64,000 nt of DNA from Candidatus Gastranaerophilales bacterium (GCA_947625305.1 CANQNW010000011.1:1-64000), one strand, 5' to 3'; counted from the first letter of the stretch, positions 54,198 to 63,057 are shown. Translations and numbers: made by a program. Notes: generated by a model not told the origin, from the sequence alone.

Positions 54198-55471
54198 ATG
54201 ATTAATTTTATAAGAGAAGAAAAACTTAATACTACGGTTGTTGAAGAAGGATATATTTCCCCTCTGAGAGAAATTAATAATAATTCTTTAGACTTTAAAT
54301 GCCATGGCGGAGTATTTGATAAAAATTTAAATTTTATAAAAAATTCCCAGCAAACCTCCTATGACAATTATACAGGTATTTGTAATAACTTGTTATCCCC
54401 AATTACCCCCCCCCATACGATTATAAGCAGAATATAACATATAACAATTATGAAATTTGCTATTGCGGAATAATTTCAGGTGCATTCGGGCATGTTTTAA
54501 CAGAATCAATTTCAAGATTATGGTTTGTTGTTAATGAAAAACCTGATATAAAATGTGCATTTATAACGGAAACTGATAATTACAACTTAATTTATGAGTT
54601 CTGCGAACTGTTAAATATTAAAAAGGAAAACATTGAAATTATAACTAAACCTGCTCAGTATAAAAAAATATATGTTCCCGAGTCAAGTTTTTACTTAAAT
54701 AAAAATGTTACAAAAGAATATCTGAGCATAATAAATAAAATACTTTCAAATGTTCCCATAAAAAAAGATTTTTCCGGAAAACTTTTCTTAAGCAGTAAAT
54801 ATTACAATTCCAACAGAAGAATAGGCGAATATCAGCTTGAAAAAATATTTAATGAAAACGGATATACAAGTTTTTATCCCGAACAACTGCCTCTAAAAGA
54901 ACAGATTTCATACATAAAAAGCTGTTCGGAATTTGTAACGACAGAAGGAACTTCATCTCACATGGGAGTATTTCTGCCCGATAATTCAAAATTAATTATT
55001 CTTAAAAGACATAAAGAATATAATAAAACACAGTTGTGTATAGATAATTTAAAAGATTACAATGTTACATACATAAATACACAGGTGAATTTAATAGATT
55101 TTCAAAGTCTTCAAACACCTGCACTTCTCGGAATTACGGATGAGTTAGAAAAATTTTTTAAAGAAAATAACTTTAAATATAATAAAAATTCAATACAATT
55201 TACAGATATAGTAAGATATATAAGTGCCTGTAAAAAATTCAATAATCAATATAAATGTATAAATGATGAAGTATCTTATAACTTAACTCAGCTTAAAGTC
55301 GCAAATGTGATTTTGTGTAACAAATTATTTAAATTTATACGGCTTTTTATTTGTTTTAACTTAAATAAAAAATTTAATATATGCAAAAAAGCAGAAAAAA
55401 AATATTTCCCTGACGGAGAATTAATACTTCAATATAAATTATGGAAATTTTCGGTTGAATTTATAAGTTAA
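54198..55471 (+). CDS. GT61 (DUF563) glycosyltransferase, out of frame at a C9 tract
   Basis: The ATG at 54198 opens a frame of 79 residues that stops at 54437, just after a run of nine C residues (54406-54414). From there another frame runs to 55471 with a clear GT61 domain: GAFGHVLTESISRLWF, LFLSSKYYNSNRRIGEYQ, and EQISYIKSCSEFVTTEGTSSHMG match the family's R-x-N and final glycine-alanine motifs. One more C (C10, or C7) joins the halves to about 424 residues. The two halves are joined nowhere else, and the downstream part lacks a plausible start. The frame as read is OFF. The start has no strong Shine-Dalgarno. Confidence 0.85.
54406..54414 (+). repeat. C9 homopolymer in the GT61 gene
   Basis: Nine consecutive C residues (G9 on the minus strand). 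The gene is in frame with 7 or 10. It lies about 70 codons after the start. Confidence 0.9.
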
Positions 55472-55514
55472 TTTCAGATATAATAAATACCATAAAAATA
55501 TGTTAGGGATTTAA

Positions 55515-56297
55515 ATGTCAATAAAATTGGGATTAAAGCTTTGGTCTATAAACACCGATTACTACTATGATGAAGCGATAAAGCTGTACAGTGAAAACTA
55601 TTTTGATTATATTGAACTTTATGCTGTTCCTGATACGCTTAATCTGATTGAAAAATGGAAAAAACTTAACATTCCGTTTGCAATTCATGCTCCGCATTTT
55701 GCACACAATTTAAATTTCTCAACAAAAGAACAATATGAATATAACTTTAAACTTGTTGAACAGGTAAAAGAGTATTCGGAAAGTTTAAATGCAATATATA
55801 CAATATTTCATCCCGGAATTGGCGGACAACTGGATGAAACAATAAAACAAATGAAAGAAATTAAAGGATTAAATTTTTTAGTTGAAAATAAACCTTTTGT
55901 TGTTCCCAAAATAAAAAATAATATGGATGATTATTGCATGGGGGCAAGAATTGAAGACATAAAAGAAATATTAAACGAAGTAAATTGCGGTTTCTGCCTT
56001 GATATAGGACATTGTATTTGCACGGCAAATTATTTAAAACAAAATATATATGAATACTTAAGTAAAATGAATTTATTAAACCCGCAAGTTTATCATATCA
56101 GCGACAATTTTTCGGACAATATATATGATGAGCATTTACATTTTGGCTCGGGGAGTCTTGATATAAGAAAAATTGTAAATATTCTAAATGATAATACCTA
56201 TCTTGCAATTGAAACAACAAAAGACAGTAAAACAAATCTGGATGATTTTAAACAAGATTCAACATATCTAAAAAATATTATTAAAAAGGAAATATAA
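55515..56297 (+). CDS. Sugar phosphate isomerase/epimerase, AP endonuclease 2-type TIM barrel
   Basis: A 260-residue TIM barrel of the xylose isomerase-like superfamily. FAIHAPHFAHNLNFS, YTIFHPGIGG, LVENKP (metal-binding Glu) and FCLDIGHCICTA with a following VYHISDN provide the metal-ligand His, Glu and Asp pattern. HFGSGSLDIRKIV fits the final strand. It could isomerise or epimerise a sugar nucleotide precursor in the locus. The substrate is not readable. The ATG has AGGGAT upstream. Confidence 0.8.
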   Translation: MSIKLGLKLWSINTDYYYDEAIKLYSENYFDYIELYAVPDTLNLIEKWKKLNIPFAIHAPHFAHNLNFSTKEQYEYNFKLVEQVKEYSESLNAIYTIFHPGIGGQLDETIKQMKEIKGLNFLVENKPFVVPKIKNNMDDYCMGARIEDIKEILNEVNCGFCLDIGHCICTANYLKQNIYEYLSKMNLLNPQVYHISDNFSDNIYDEHLHFGSGSLDIRKIVNILNDNTYLAIETTKDSKTNLDDFKQDSTYLKNIIKKEI

Positions 56298-58358
56298 ATG
56301 TTAATTGAAGATTTAAAAACAAAATTACTTGAAATAGGTCTGGGGGGGGGTATAAACCTGTTTGTAACCTCAGACATGCTATCATTATTTTATGATGCTT
56401 ATCGAATGGAGGAAAAAATAACCTGTAATGATGTTATTGACACTTTGCAGGAGATAATAACACCTGAAGGTAATTTAATATTTCCTACCTACAATTGGGA
56501 TTTTTGTAAAGGTATAGCATTTGATTATAATAAAACACGCTCATTAACAGGCTCTTTAACCCAAACAGCGCTGGAGAGAGCAGATTTTATAAGAACTAAA
56601 CATCCTATATATTCATTTGCCGTATGGGGAAAAGATGCAGAATATTTAGCAGGTCTTGATTATAAAGACTCCTTCGGAGAAAATTCAATTTTCGGTTGGT
56701 TTGAAAAAACAAATACGAAAAATTTATTTATAGGAATGGAAATAGGTGGTGAAACATATATACATTTTTGTCAGGAGAGAGAAAATGCTCCATATAGGTT
56801 TATAAAAGACTTTACTTCCGAATATATAGACAAGAACGGCAAGAAAGACACTCGTACATACTCAATGTTCGTAAGATATCTTGATAAACTGAGCCAAAAT
56901 AACGACGAATATACAATTGTAGAACAGCTAAAAAGATGCGGCAATTTAAAAGAAACTTATTTACACAGCACTATTCTAAGAATATATGATATGAAAACAG
57001 CATATAAGTTTGTTAAAAATGATGTAATATACAATAACTCAATAAGAACAGCAATATATTGGGATAATGCTAATCTAAACAAAGCCGGAAAAGACATGTA
57101 TGCTTTAATTGAAAAATTATTCCCGATTTGCCGTTCACTAACAGGTAACGGGGTCAGACAAACCTTAAACGAAATTAAAAATATTCTTCCCGAATTAAAA
57201 ATATATGAAGTACCAACAGGTACTAAAGTTCAGGACTGGACTATTCCAAAAGAATGGAATATAAATGACGGCTGGATAAAAAATTCAAAGGGTGAAAAAA
57301 TCATTGATTTTAAAGAAAATAACCTTCATATTATGGGATATTCTCTGCCTGTGCATAAAAAAGTTTCACTAGATGAACTTAAAGAAATTGTATACACACT
57401 TCCCGAACAACCTGACTTAATTCCTTATGTAACTTCTTACTACAAAGAAAGATTTGGATTTTGCATGAGCGATAACCTGTTAAAATCATTAAAAGAAGAT
57501 GAATATGAAATATATATCGATTCAACTCTAAAGGAGGGCTCATTAACATATGCGGATTTGGTAATTCCCGGGGAAACAGATGAAGAAATTATGCTCAGCA
57601 CATATGTGTGCCACCCGTCAATGACAAATAACGAATTATCAGGGCCTGCTCTTGCAGTCTATCTGGCAAAATACTTAAAAGAAAGAAAAAACCATTATAC
57701 ATACAGATTTGTATTTAATCCTGAAACAATAGGTTCAATTACATACATCACAAAAAATATTGAACATTTAAAGGCTAAATTAAAAGCAGGTTTTATATTG
57801 ACTTGCGTAGGAGACTGCGGAGACTTTTCATATATAGCAAGCAGATATGGAGATACTCTTGCTGATAAAGCGGCAAAATGTATTTTATCAACAGAACAGC
57901 CAAGATATAATTCATATTCATATCTTGAAAGAGGTTCTGATGAAAGACAATATTGCTCACCCGGAGTTGATTTACCATTTTGCTCGGTAATCAGGACTAA
58001 ATATGGTGAATATCCCGAATATCACACCTCGGGAGACAATCTTCAATTTGTTTCGTATGCATCACTTGCAGAAACATACAATATATATTTAAAAATCATT
58101 AATGCGCTTGAAAAAAATAACTACTATAAAATTAATTGTCTATGCGAGCCTCAGCTGGGCAAAAGAGGGTTATACCCAAATACCAGTACAAAATCCTCGG
58201 GTGATACGGTAAGAAATATGATGAATATAATTGCTTATCTTGACGGAAAAAATGACTTATTTGATATTTCTAATATAACAAATGTCAAGATATCAGAAGT
58301 TATTGAAACTGTTAAAAAATTGAAAGAAAGCAATTTAATTGATATAATAAAACAATAA
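56298..58358 (+). CDS. AAC(3)-like acetyltransferase fused to a DUF4910 aminopeptidase-like domain, G9 in frame
   Basis: A 686-residue fusion. Residues about 10-260 resemble the aminoglycoside 3-N-acetyltransferase fold: IFPTYNWDF, RTKHPIYSFAVWGKDAEYL and FGWFEKTNTKNLFIG match its acetyl-CoA and His sites, here more likely acylating a sugar amine than an antibiotic. From about residue 275 it is DUF4910, a zinc-peptidase-like domain with CHPSMTNNELSGP, ERGSDERQYCSPGVDLPFCSV and EYHTSGDN carrying the metal ligands. A G9 run at 56342-56350 codes for GGG (residues 16-18), in frame. Either G8 or G10 brings a stop within about 20 codons. Confidence 0.8.
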   Translation: MLIEDLKTKLLEIGLGGGINLFVTSDMLSLFYDAYRMEEKITCNDVIDTLQEIITPEGNLIFPTYNWDFCKGIAFDYNKTRSLTGSLTQTALERADFIRTKHPIYSFAVWGKDAEYLAGLDYKDSFGENSIFGWFEKTNTKNLFIGMEIGGETYIHFCQERENAPYRFIKDFTSEYIDKNGKKDTRTYSMFVRYLDKLSQNNDEYTIVEQLKRCGNLKETYLHSTILRIYDMKTAYKFVKNDVIYNNSIRTAIYWDNANLNKAGKDMYALIEKLFPICRSLTGNGVRQTLNEIKNILPELKIYEVPTGTKVQDWTIPKEWNINDGWIKNSKGEKIIDFKENNLHIMGYSLPVHKKVSLDELKEIVYTLPEQPDLIPYVTSYYKERFGFCMSDNLLKSLKEDEYEIYIDSTLKEGSLTYADLVIPGETDEEIMLSTYVCHPSMTNNELSGPALAVYLAKYLKERKNHYTYRFVFNPETIGSITYITKNIEHLKAKLKAGFILTCVGDCGDFSYIASRYGDTLADKAAKCILSTEQPRYNSYSYLERGSDERQYCSPGVDLPFCSVIRTKYGEYPEYHTSGDNLQFVSYASLAETYNIYLKIINALEKNNYYKINCLCEPQLGKRGLYPNTSTKSSGDTVRNMMNIIAYLDGKNDLFDISNITNVKISEVIETVKKLKESNLIDIIKQ
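56342..56350 (+). repeat. G9 homopolymer in the AAC(3)-DUF4910 gene
   Basis: Nine consecutive G residues, 44 bases after the ATG. The gene is in frame at this length. With 8, a stop (TAA) follows at once; with 10, a TGA follows within about 20 codons. Confidence 0.9.
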
Positions 58359-58378
58359 CATTCAATTAAAAGGTAAAT

Positions 58379-58807
58379 ATGCTTAAATACAGATATGCTT
58401 CAAAAGAAGATATTAAGAAGATTTTTGATTTATCAAATGACCCTGATGTGCGGGAAAAATCAGAAAATAAAAATTTAATTACATGGGAAGAGCACGTTAG
58501 TTGGTTTAATCAAAGAATAGAAAATAAAAAATTTCCTTTTTTCATTGTTGAAAATGAACAAAATCAATTTATAGGTCAGGTAAGATTTGAACCAAAAGGA
58601 AGTGAAACAGTTATTTCCATAAGTCTCACCAAAGAATTTCGCTCTCAGGGATTCGGAACACAAATTATAAAAGAGAGTATAAAAAAAGCAGGCTATACAA
58701 ATGTAATTGCATACATAAACACATCTAATATTCCGTCTGTTAAGTCATTTGAGAAGGCCGGTTTCAAAAATTCAAATTTATTAAAATTTAAATTTGAAGA
58801 TAAATAA
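58379..58807 (+). CDS. GNAT N-acetyltransferase, PseH-like
   Basis: A 142-residue acetyltransferase. ISLTKEFRSQGFGTQIIKES is the acetyl-CoA binding loop (R/QxxGxG/A type), and NIPSVKSFEKAGF the C-terminal GNAT motif. In pseudaminic acid synthesis a GNAT (PseH) acetylates a 4-amino sugar, and this is the only GNAT in the locus, so that role is likely but inferred. AAGG precedes the ATG and it is 20 bases after the upstream stop. Confidence 0.78.
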   Translation: MLKYRYASKEDIKKIFDLSNDPDVREKSENKNLITWEEHVSWFNQRIENKKFPFFIVENEQNQFIGQVRFEPKGSETVISISLTKEFRSQGFGTQIIKESIKKAGYTNVIAYINTSNIPSVKSFEKAGFKNSNLLKFKFEDK

Positions 58808-58827
58808 TAATATTCTAAAGAGGTAAA

Positions 58828-59844
58828 ATGCAAAGAACATATATTATTGCAGAAATGAGCGCAAATCACTGCGGAGATAAAGAACTTGCAAAGAAAATAA
58901 TAAAATCGGCTAAAGAAATCGGGGCTAATGCTGTCAAAATTCAGACCTACACAGCGGATACTTTGACTATTAATTGCAAAAATCCCGAATTTTTAATTAA
59001 GGGAAAAGATAATTTATGGCAAGGCGAATATTTATTTGAATTATACAAAAAAGCCTATACTCCGTGGGAATGGCAGGGAGAATTAAAACAATATGCCGAT
59101 AATATCGGTATAGACTTTTTTTCAACACCTTTTGATTTTAGCGCAGTGGATTTTTTAGAAAGCATAAACGTGCCGATGTACAAAATAGCCAGCTTTGAAG
59201 CAATAGACTATCCGCTAATTAAGTATGCAGCATCTAAAGGAAAACCTATGATAATATCAGTCGGAATATCATCACTTGATGAAATCCAAGAGGCAATAAA
59301 TACTTGCAAAAGTGAAGGAAATAATAATATAACAATACTAAAATGCACCTCCTCATACCCTGCAAAGTTAGAGGATATGAATTTAATAACAATAAAAGAT
59401 ATGATAGAAAAATTTTCACCTCAAGGGGTAAAAGTCGGGCTTTCAGACCATTCAATGAATATAGAACCCGTTATAACAGCTGTTGCACTTGGTGCTGCAG
59501 TTATAGAAAAACATTTTACGATTGACCGTTCTTTGGGCGGTGCAGATAGCGGATTTTCGCTGAATTATGAAGAATTTAAGCAGATGGTTACTGCCGTCAG
59601 AAATACCGAAAAACTTTTAGGCACTGCTGATTATACAGTAAATAAAGAAAACAGAAGGTTTGCAAGGTCATTATATGCGGTTAAAGATATAAAATGCGGT
59701 GAAAAATTCACTCCTGAAAACATTCGTTCCATAAGACCTTCAGACGGACTTCCTCCAAAAGAATACTATAATATTTTAGGCAAGACAGCAAAGTGTGATT
59801 TAAAATTCGGAACTCCGTTAAAGTTAGAATATATAAATTGTTAA
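58828..59844 (+). CDS. pseI: Pseudaminic acid synthase, NeuB family
   Basis: A 338-residue protein with the NeuB barrel and a C-terminal SAF (antifreeze-like) domain. IIAEMSANHCGDKELA, KIQTYTADTLT, CTSSYPAKLEDMNL, VGLSDHSMN, IEKHFTIDRSLGGADSGFSL and FARSLYAVKDIKCGE match pseudaminic acid synthase PseI more closely than sialic acid synthase, where the KTQ and SDH motifs differ. It condenses a 6-deoxy-AltdiNAc with phosphoenolpyruvate to make pseudaminic acid. Remaining steps (PseC, PseG, PseF) are not in the window. It has its own AGAGG. Confidence 0.88.
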   Translation: MQRTYIIAEMSANHCGDKELAKKIIKSAKEIGANAVKIQTYTADTLTINCKNPEFLIKGKDNLWQGEYLFELYKKAYTPWEWQGELKQYADNIGIDFFSTPFDFSAVDFLESINVPMYKIASFEAIDYPLIKYAASKGKPMIISVGISSLDEIQEAINTCKSEGNNNITILKCTSSYPAKLEDMNLITIKDMIEKFSPQGVKVGLSDHSMNIEPVITAVALGAAVIEKHFTIDRSLGGADSGFSLNYEEFKQMVTAVRNTEKLLGTADYTVNKENRRFARSLYAVKDIKCGEKFTPENIRSIRPSDGLPPKEYYNILGKTAKCDLKFGTPLKLEYINC

Positions 59845-59845
59845 T

Positions 59846-59874
59846 TTGAAAAATTAATAATTTTAGTATAAAAT
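59846..59874 (+). promoter_or_regulatory. Promoter of the SRP RNA gene
   Basis: TTGAAA at 59846-59851, a 17-base spacer and TAAAAT at 59869-59874, placing the start at about 59881, the 5' end of the RNA. Confidence 0.6.
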
Positions 59875-59879
59875 AATAA

Positions 59880-60141
59880 AGCCGTGCTCCACGGGGACTT
59901 AGCGAATCTCTTGACCCGAACGCCAAAATGCGGGGTGCAGAGCCTGTTGTGAGGTCTATATACATACGGCGGACAATATTTTTATTGTTGATATAAACGG
60001 TAATTATGGCAAAACCCGTTGAACCGTGTCAGGATGGGAACATAGCAGCACTAAAACGTAAGTTTTGGGTATAGTTATCGCTTAAGGAGATAAGAATATT
60101 GAAAACTTTATTTATGTAGTTCGATAGACAGTGGCACGGCT
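59880..60141 (+). ncRNA. ffs: Large-type signal recognition particle RNA (with Alu domain)
   Basis: About 262 bases. The ends pair perfectly (AGCCGTGC at 59880-59887 with GCACGGCT at 60134-60141). The 5' part has the Alu-domain pattern (GGGGACTTAGCG, TTGTGAGG), and domain IV appears as GTCAGGATGGGAACATAGCAGC with a GGAA tetraloop at 60037-60040 closed by a G-C pair, exactly the Ffh-binding site. The gene is followed by a strong terminator. The shape is that of the B. subtilis scRNA type rather than the ~110-base E. coli type. Confidence 0.9.
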
Positions 60142-60177
60142 AAAATGAGAGTTTATAAAAGAACTCTCATTTTTTTA
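60142..60177. terminator. Intrinsic terminator after SRP RNA
   Basis: ATGAGAGTT (60145-60153) and AACTCTCAT (60162-60170) arms with a T-run at 60171-60176. It overlaps the stop codon of the convergent TPR gene by three bases. Confidence 0.85.
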
Positions 60178-61092
60178 ACCTTCAGATTCTGCAATTTCCT
60201 TTTTTAACAATTCAAGATTACCGTTAAAGGTTGATGATTTTTTTTCCGTTAATTTTAAGTATTTAACATAATTAAGTTTATTTCCTAGAATTTTATAAAC
60301 TTTTGCAAGCAGATATGTAATATCTGCCTCATCAGGCAATACCTGCATAGATTGTTTAAGCATTTTTTCAACCAGAATATATTTTGTTTGTTTTGATAAT
60401 AATTTAGCCAATAGTTTAATTGCCTGTATATCTAAAGGATTAGCTTTTAAAGTATTTTCCAGATATTTTATTGCACTATCTTCATCACCTAATTCTATAT
60501 ATATTGATGCCAAATTAAAATATGCCCAGCTGTACTCAGGATTTATGGCAAGGACTTTATTATACAATTCAATTGCAGTTTTAATTTCACCTGTTTGCTT
60601 ATACTCATATGCAAGATAAAATAAAGCAATAATATCATCAGGATTAAGTTCAACAGCCTTAGTTAAATAAGTAATTGATTTATCATGCTCGCCTGTTTTA
60701 GAATATATTTCCCCAAGATGAAAATAACAATTTTCATCATCATCATCAGTATTTATAACTTTTAGTAAAAGTTGTTCCGCCTCTTTATATTCCTTTTTTT
60801 TAATATAGCAGTTTGCGAGATTATACATAATATCAGTATTATCTGATTCAAGTATATATGCCTTTTTATATGCAAATAAAGCCTCATCAAAATATTTTAA
60901 TTTTTCTAAAATTATTGCAATATTATATAAAATAATAGAATCATCAGGAAATTTTTCTTTAAGAATTTTAAATAATCTTAAAGCTTCTTCATTATCACCG
61001 ACATCAGCCAGCGCAATTGCATATTCTTGCATAACACCATAATCATTTGGAAATTTATTAAATCTATTTTTTAAATCATCAATATTTGCCAT
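60175..61092 (-). CDS. TPR-repeat protein
   Basis: A 305-residue protein of about eight tetratricopeptide repeats (units such as YYNLANCYIKKKEYKEAEQLL and AIELYNKVLAINPEYSWAYFNLASI). There is no signal peptide or catalytic domain. It lies 3 bases downstream of nnrD on the same strand, in the run pgsA-trmL-nnrD-TPR, and is probably cotranscribed. It may act as an adaptor, but the partner is unknown. Confidence 0.8.
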   Translation of the reverse strand: MANIDDLKNRFNKFPNDYGVMQEYAIALADVGDNEEALRLFKILKEKFPDDSIILYNIAIILEKLKYFDEALFAYKKAYILESDNTDIMYNLANCYIKKKEYKEAEQLLLKVINTDDDDENCYFHLGEIYSKTGEHDKSITYLTKAVELNPDDIIALFYLAYEYKQTGEIKTAIELYNKVLAINPEYSWAYFNLASIYIELGDEDSAIKYLENTLKANPLDIQAIKLLAKLLSKQTKYILVEKMLKQSMQVLPDEADITYLLAKVYKILGNKLNYVKYLKLTEKKSSTFNGNLELLKKEIAESEG

Positions 61093-61095
61093 AAG

Positions 61096-61965
61096 TTAAT
61101 CTTCCGTCAATATAAAATTAAAAGCAGCCGCTATATATTCAATTAAATCAGATGCTAGAACACAATATTGTGTTAAATCCTCTGAGGCGATATCACCCGC
61201 AAGACCATGGATATAAACACCAAGTTTTGCGGAATCAAATAATGAAAGATGCTGTGATAGAAGTCCTGATATAATTCCTGTTAAAACATCGCCCGTGCCT
61301 GCTTTAGCAAGAGCGCTATTGCCTGTTGTATTTATATATATTTCATCTCCGTTTGTTACGATTGTATTTTTACCTTTTAATACCGTAATACATTCATAAG
61401 TTTGTGAGGTAATTCTTGCATATTTTTCTCTGTTTTCAATTATATCATTCAGGCTGACATTTAATAATCTTGAAAGTTCCTTTGGATGAGGTGTTATAAC
61501 AGCATTTTTTAAGGACAATCCACCGTTATTATGCGCCAGATTATTAATTCCGTCAGCATCAATAACTATTTTTTGTTCATTATTGAGAGATTTCAAAAGA
61601 TTAATCATAAATGTTTCTGTTTGAAAATCTGTCCCTATCCCGCAGCCAACTGAAACAACTCCATACTCAGAAAGATTTGTAATAGCATTATCTGAAGAAA
61701 TAAAACCCTTATCAGTCGATTTTAAAGGGATATATGTAACTTCCGGCATTACTGAGGATATTCTTTGAATGATAAAATCGGGACAAGCAAGCGAAATAAA
61801 ACCTCCGCCCGATTTTAAAGCGGAAAGGGATGATAAATATGCGGCACCCGAATAATTAGCACATCCCGCTATATTTAATATTTTTAAAAAACTCCCTTTA
61901 TTAGAATCCTCTTTTCTTTGAGGGATAAGTGAATAAGCTGTTTTATTATCAATATATTTAACCAT
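61096..61965 (-). CDS. nnrD: ADP-dependent NAD(P)H-hydrate dehydratase
   Basis: A 289-residue ribokinase-like fold enzyme that repairs hydrated NAD(P)H. PHPKELSRLL near residue 158 and AGTGDVLTGIISGLLSQ at about 223-239 are the conserved YjeF C-terminal (CARKD) signatures. The N-terminal epimerase half (NnrE) present in full-length YjeF is missing. It overlaps trmL by 8 bases. Confidence 0.9.
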   Translation of the reverse strand: MVKYIDNKTAYSLIPQRKEDSNKGSFLKILNIAGCANYSGAAYLSSLSALKSGGGFISLACPDFIIQRISSVMPEVTYIPLKSTDKGFISSDNAITNLSEYGVVSVGCGIGTDFQTETFMINLLKSLNNEQKIVIDADGINNLAHNNGGLSLKNAVITPHPKELSRLLNVSLNDIIENREKYARITSQTYECITVLKGKNTIVTNGDEIYINTTGNSALAKAGTGDVLTGIISGLLSQHLSLFDSAKLGVYIHGLAGDIASEDLTQYCVLASDLIEYIAAAFNFILTED

Positions 61966-62416
61966 TTTGTCTTATTGCCTCATATAAAACTATTGAAACT
62001 GAGTTAGATAAATTTAAACTTCTTTGACCTTCAGCCATTGGTATTGTTATAGCATTATCCGAATACTTTTTTAATAAACTTTCAGGCAGACCTCTTGTTT
62101 CAGGGCCAAAAACAAAAAAATCGCCCTCATGAAATTCTATTGAAGTATAAACCTTTTTTGATTTTGTAGTCAAATAATAAAATGAAGAAGAAGGATATTT
62201 TATCAACAAGTCATCTAAAGTATCATATTTTTTGATATTAACACTGTTCCAATAGTCAAGTCCCGCCCGTTTTAAATATTTATCAGACAGCGAAAACCCT
62301 AATTTTCCGACAAGATGTAAATCTGCACACGTGCAAGCACATAATCTTACAATATTCCCTGTATTTTGAGGGATTTCAGGTTCATATAAAACAATATTAA
62401 ATTTAGTTTTTATCAT
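61958..62416 (-). CDS. trmL: tRNA (cytidine(34)-2'-O)-methyltransferase
   Basis: A 152-residue SPOUT methyltransferase. EPEIPQNTGNIVRLCACT is the N-terminal motif, VFGPETRGLPESLL motif 2 and RSLNLSNSVSIVLYEAIRQ motif 3 with the knot that binds SAM. It methylates the wobble ribose of some leucine tRNAs in known homologues. Its start overlaps pgsA by 14 bases. Confidence 0.92.
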   Translation of the reverse strand: MIKTKFNIVLYEPEIPQNTGNIVRLCACTCADLHLVGKLGFSLSDKYLKRAGLDYWNSVNIKKYDTLDDLLIKYPSSSFYYLTTKSKKVYTSIEFHEGDFFVFGPETRGLPESLLKKYSDNAITIPMAEGQRSLNLSNSVSIVLYEAIRQNG

Positions 62417-63044
62417 CAGTTAAAAATCTTTTACTTTCGAAAATAACGGGCAGCCCCCTAATAATACACATAGCAACAGTAATATATACAAGTATATCAG
62501 CAATAGTAATTAAATAAGGTTTAACAGACAAATAAACGGAAAACGCATATTCGTCAACAGGATTAAAATATGCAAGATTTGGGATATAAGCCGCAATTAA
62601 AAACAAGAATACCAAAGCTTTAGCGGTTCCGTAGACAGCTCTTGAGAATCTTGAAGCTGTAAGAAAATGACAAAATTTATTCTGCATCATAGTAGACGAC
62701 CCAAAAGCTGTATAACCTTTTGATAATGCAATACTTCTTAATCCGTCCGTTATAATACCGCGAGAAACAACCACCATTGGAACCCATACATCAACAGTGC
62801 CAATAACGGCAAAAGCAATCCAATAAAGATTTTCAACAACTCTATCACCTATAATATCAAACACAGAACCAAATTTAGATTCTTCTTTAAGAATTCTCGC
62901 AACAACACCGTCAATCCCGTCTAAAGTAATTACTAAAAATGTTAATATTAAAGCCGTAATATTTAAAGAGGGATTTCCCGTGAATAAAAATTCAATTGCA
63001 ATTACAGCAAGAATCATTCTTAAGATTGTTAATAAATTAGCCAT
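62403..63044 (-). CDS. pgsA: CDP-diacylglycerol--glycerol-3-phosphate 3-phosphatidyltransferase
   Basis: A 213-residue inner membrane enzyme that makes phosphatidylglycerol phosphate. The CDP-alcohol phosphotransferase signature is complete: D42-x2-D45-G-x2-A49-R50, G59, D63 and D67. NLLTILRM at the N-terminus is typical of PgsA. About five hydrophobic helices surround this motif. It overlaps trmL by 14 bases and its ATG lies 13 bases after the stop of the upstream dehydrogenase gene. Confidence 0.88.
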   Translation of the reverse strand: MANLLTILRMILAVIAIEFLFTGNPSLNITALILTFLVITLDGIDGVVARILKEESKFGSVFDIIGDRVVENLYWIAFAVIGTVDVWVPMVVVSRGIITDGLRSIALSKGYTAFGSSTMMQNKFCHFLTASRFSRAVYGTAKALVFLFLIAAYIPNLAYFNPVDEYAFSVYLSVKPYLITIADILVYITVAMCIIRGLPVIFESKRFLTDDKN

Positions 63045-63057
63045 ATCTACCTCATAA

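Noticed and set aside
54437-54962. A 525-base stretch without a gene
   Set aside because: Reads through in the third frame as the GT61 catalytic region, so it is coding and not intergenic.
54962-55471. A separate 169-residue gene from ATG 54962
   Set aside because: It is the C-terminal part of the GT61 enzyme, in the same frame as the coding region upstream of it that starts after the C9 run.
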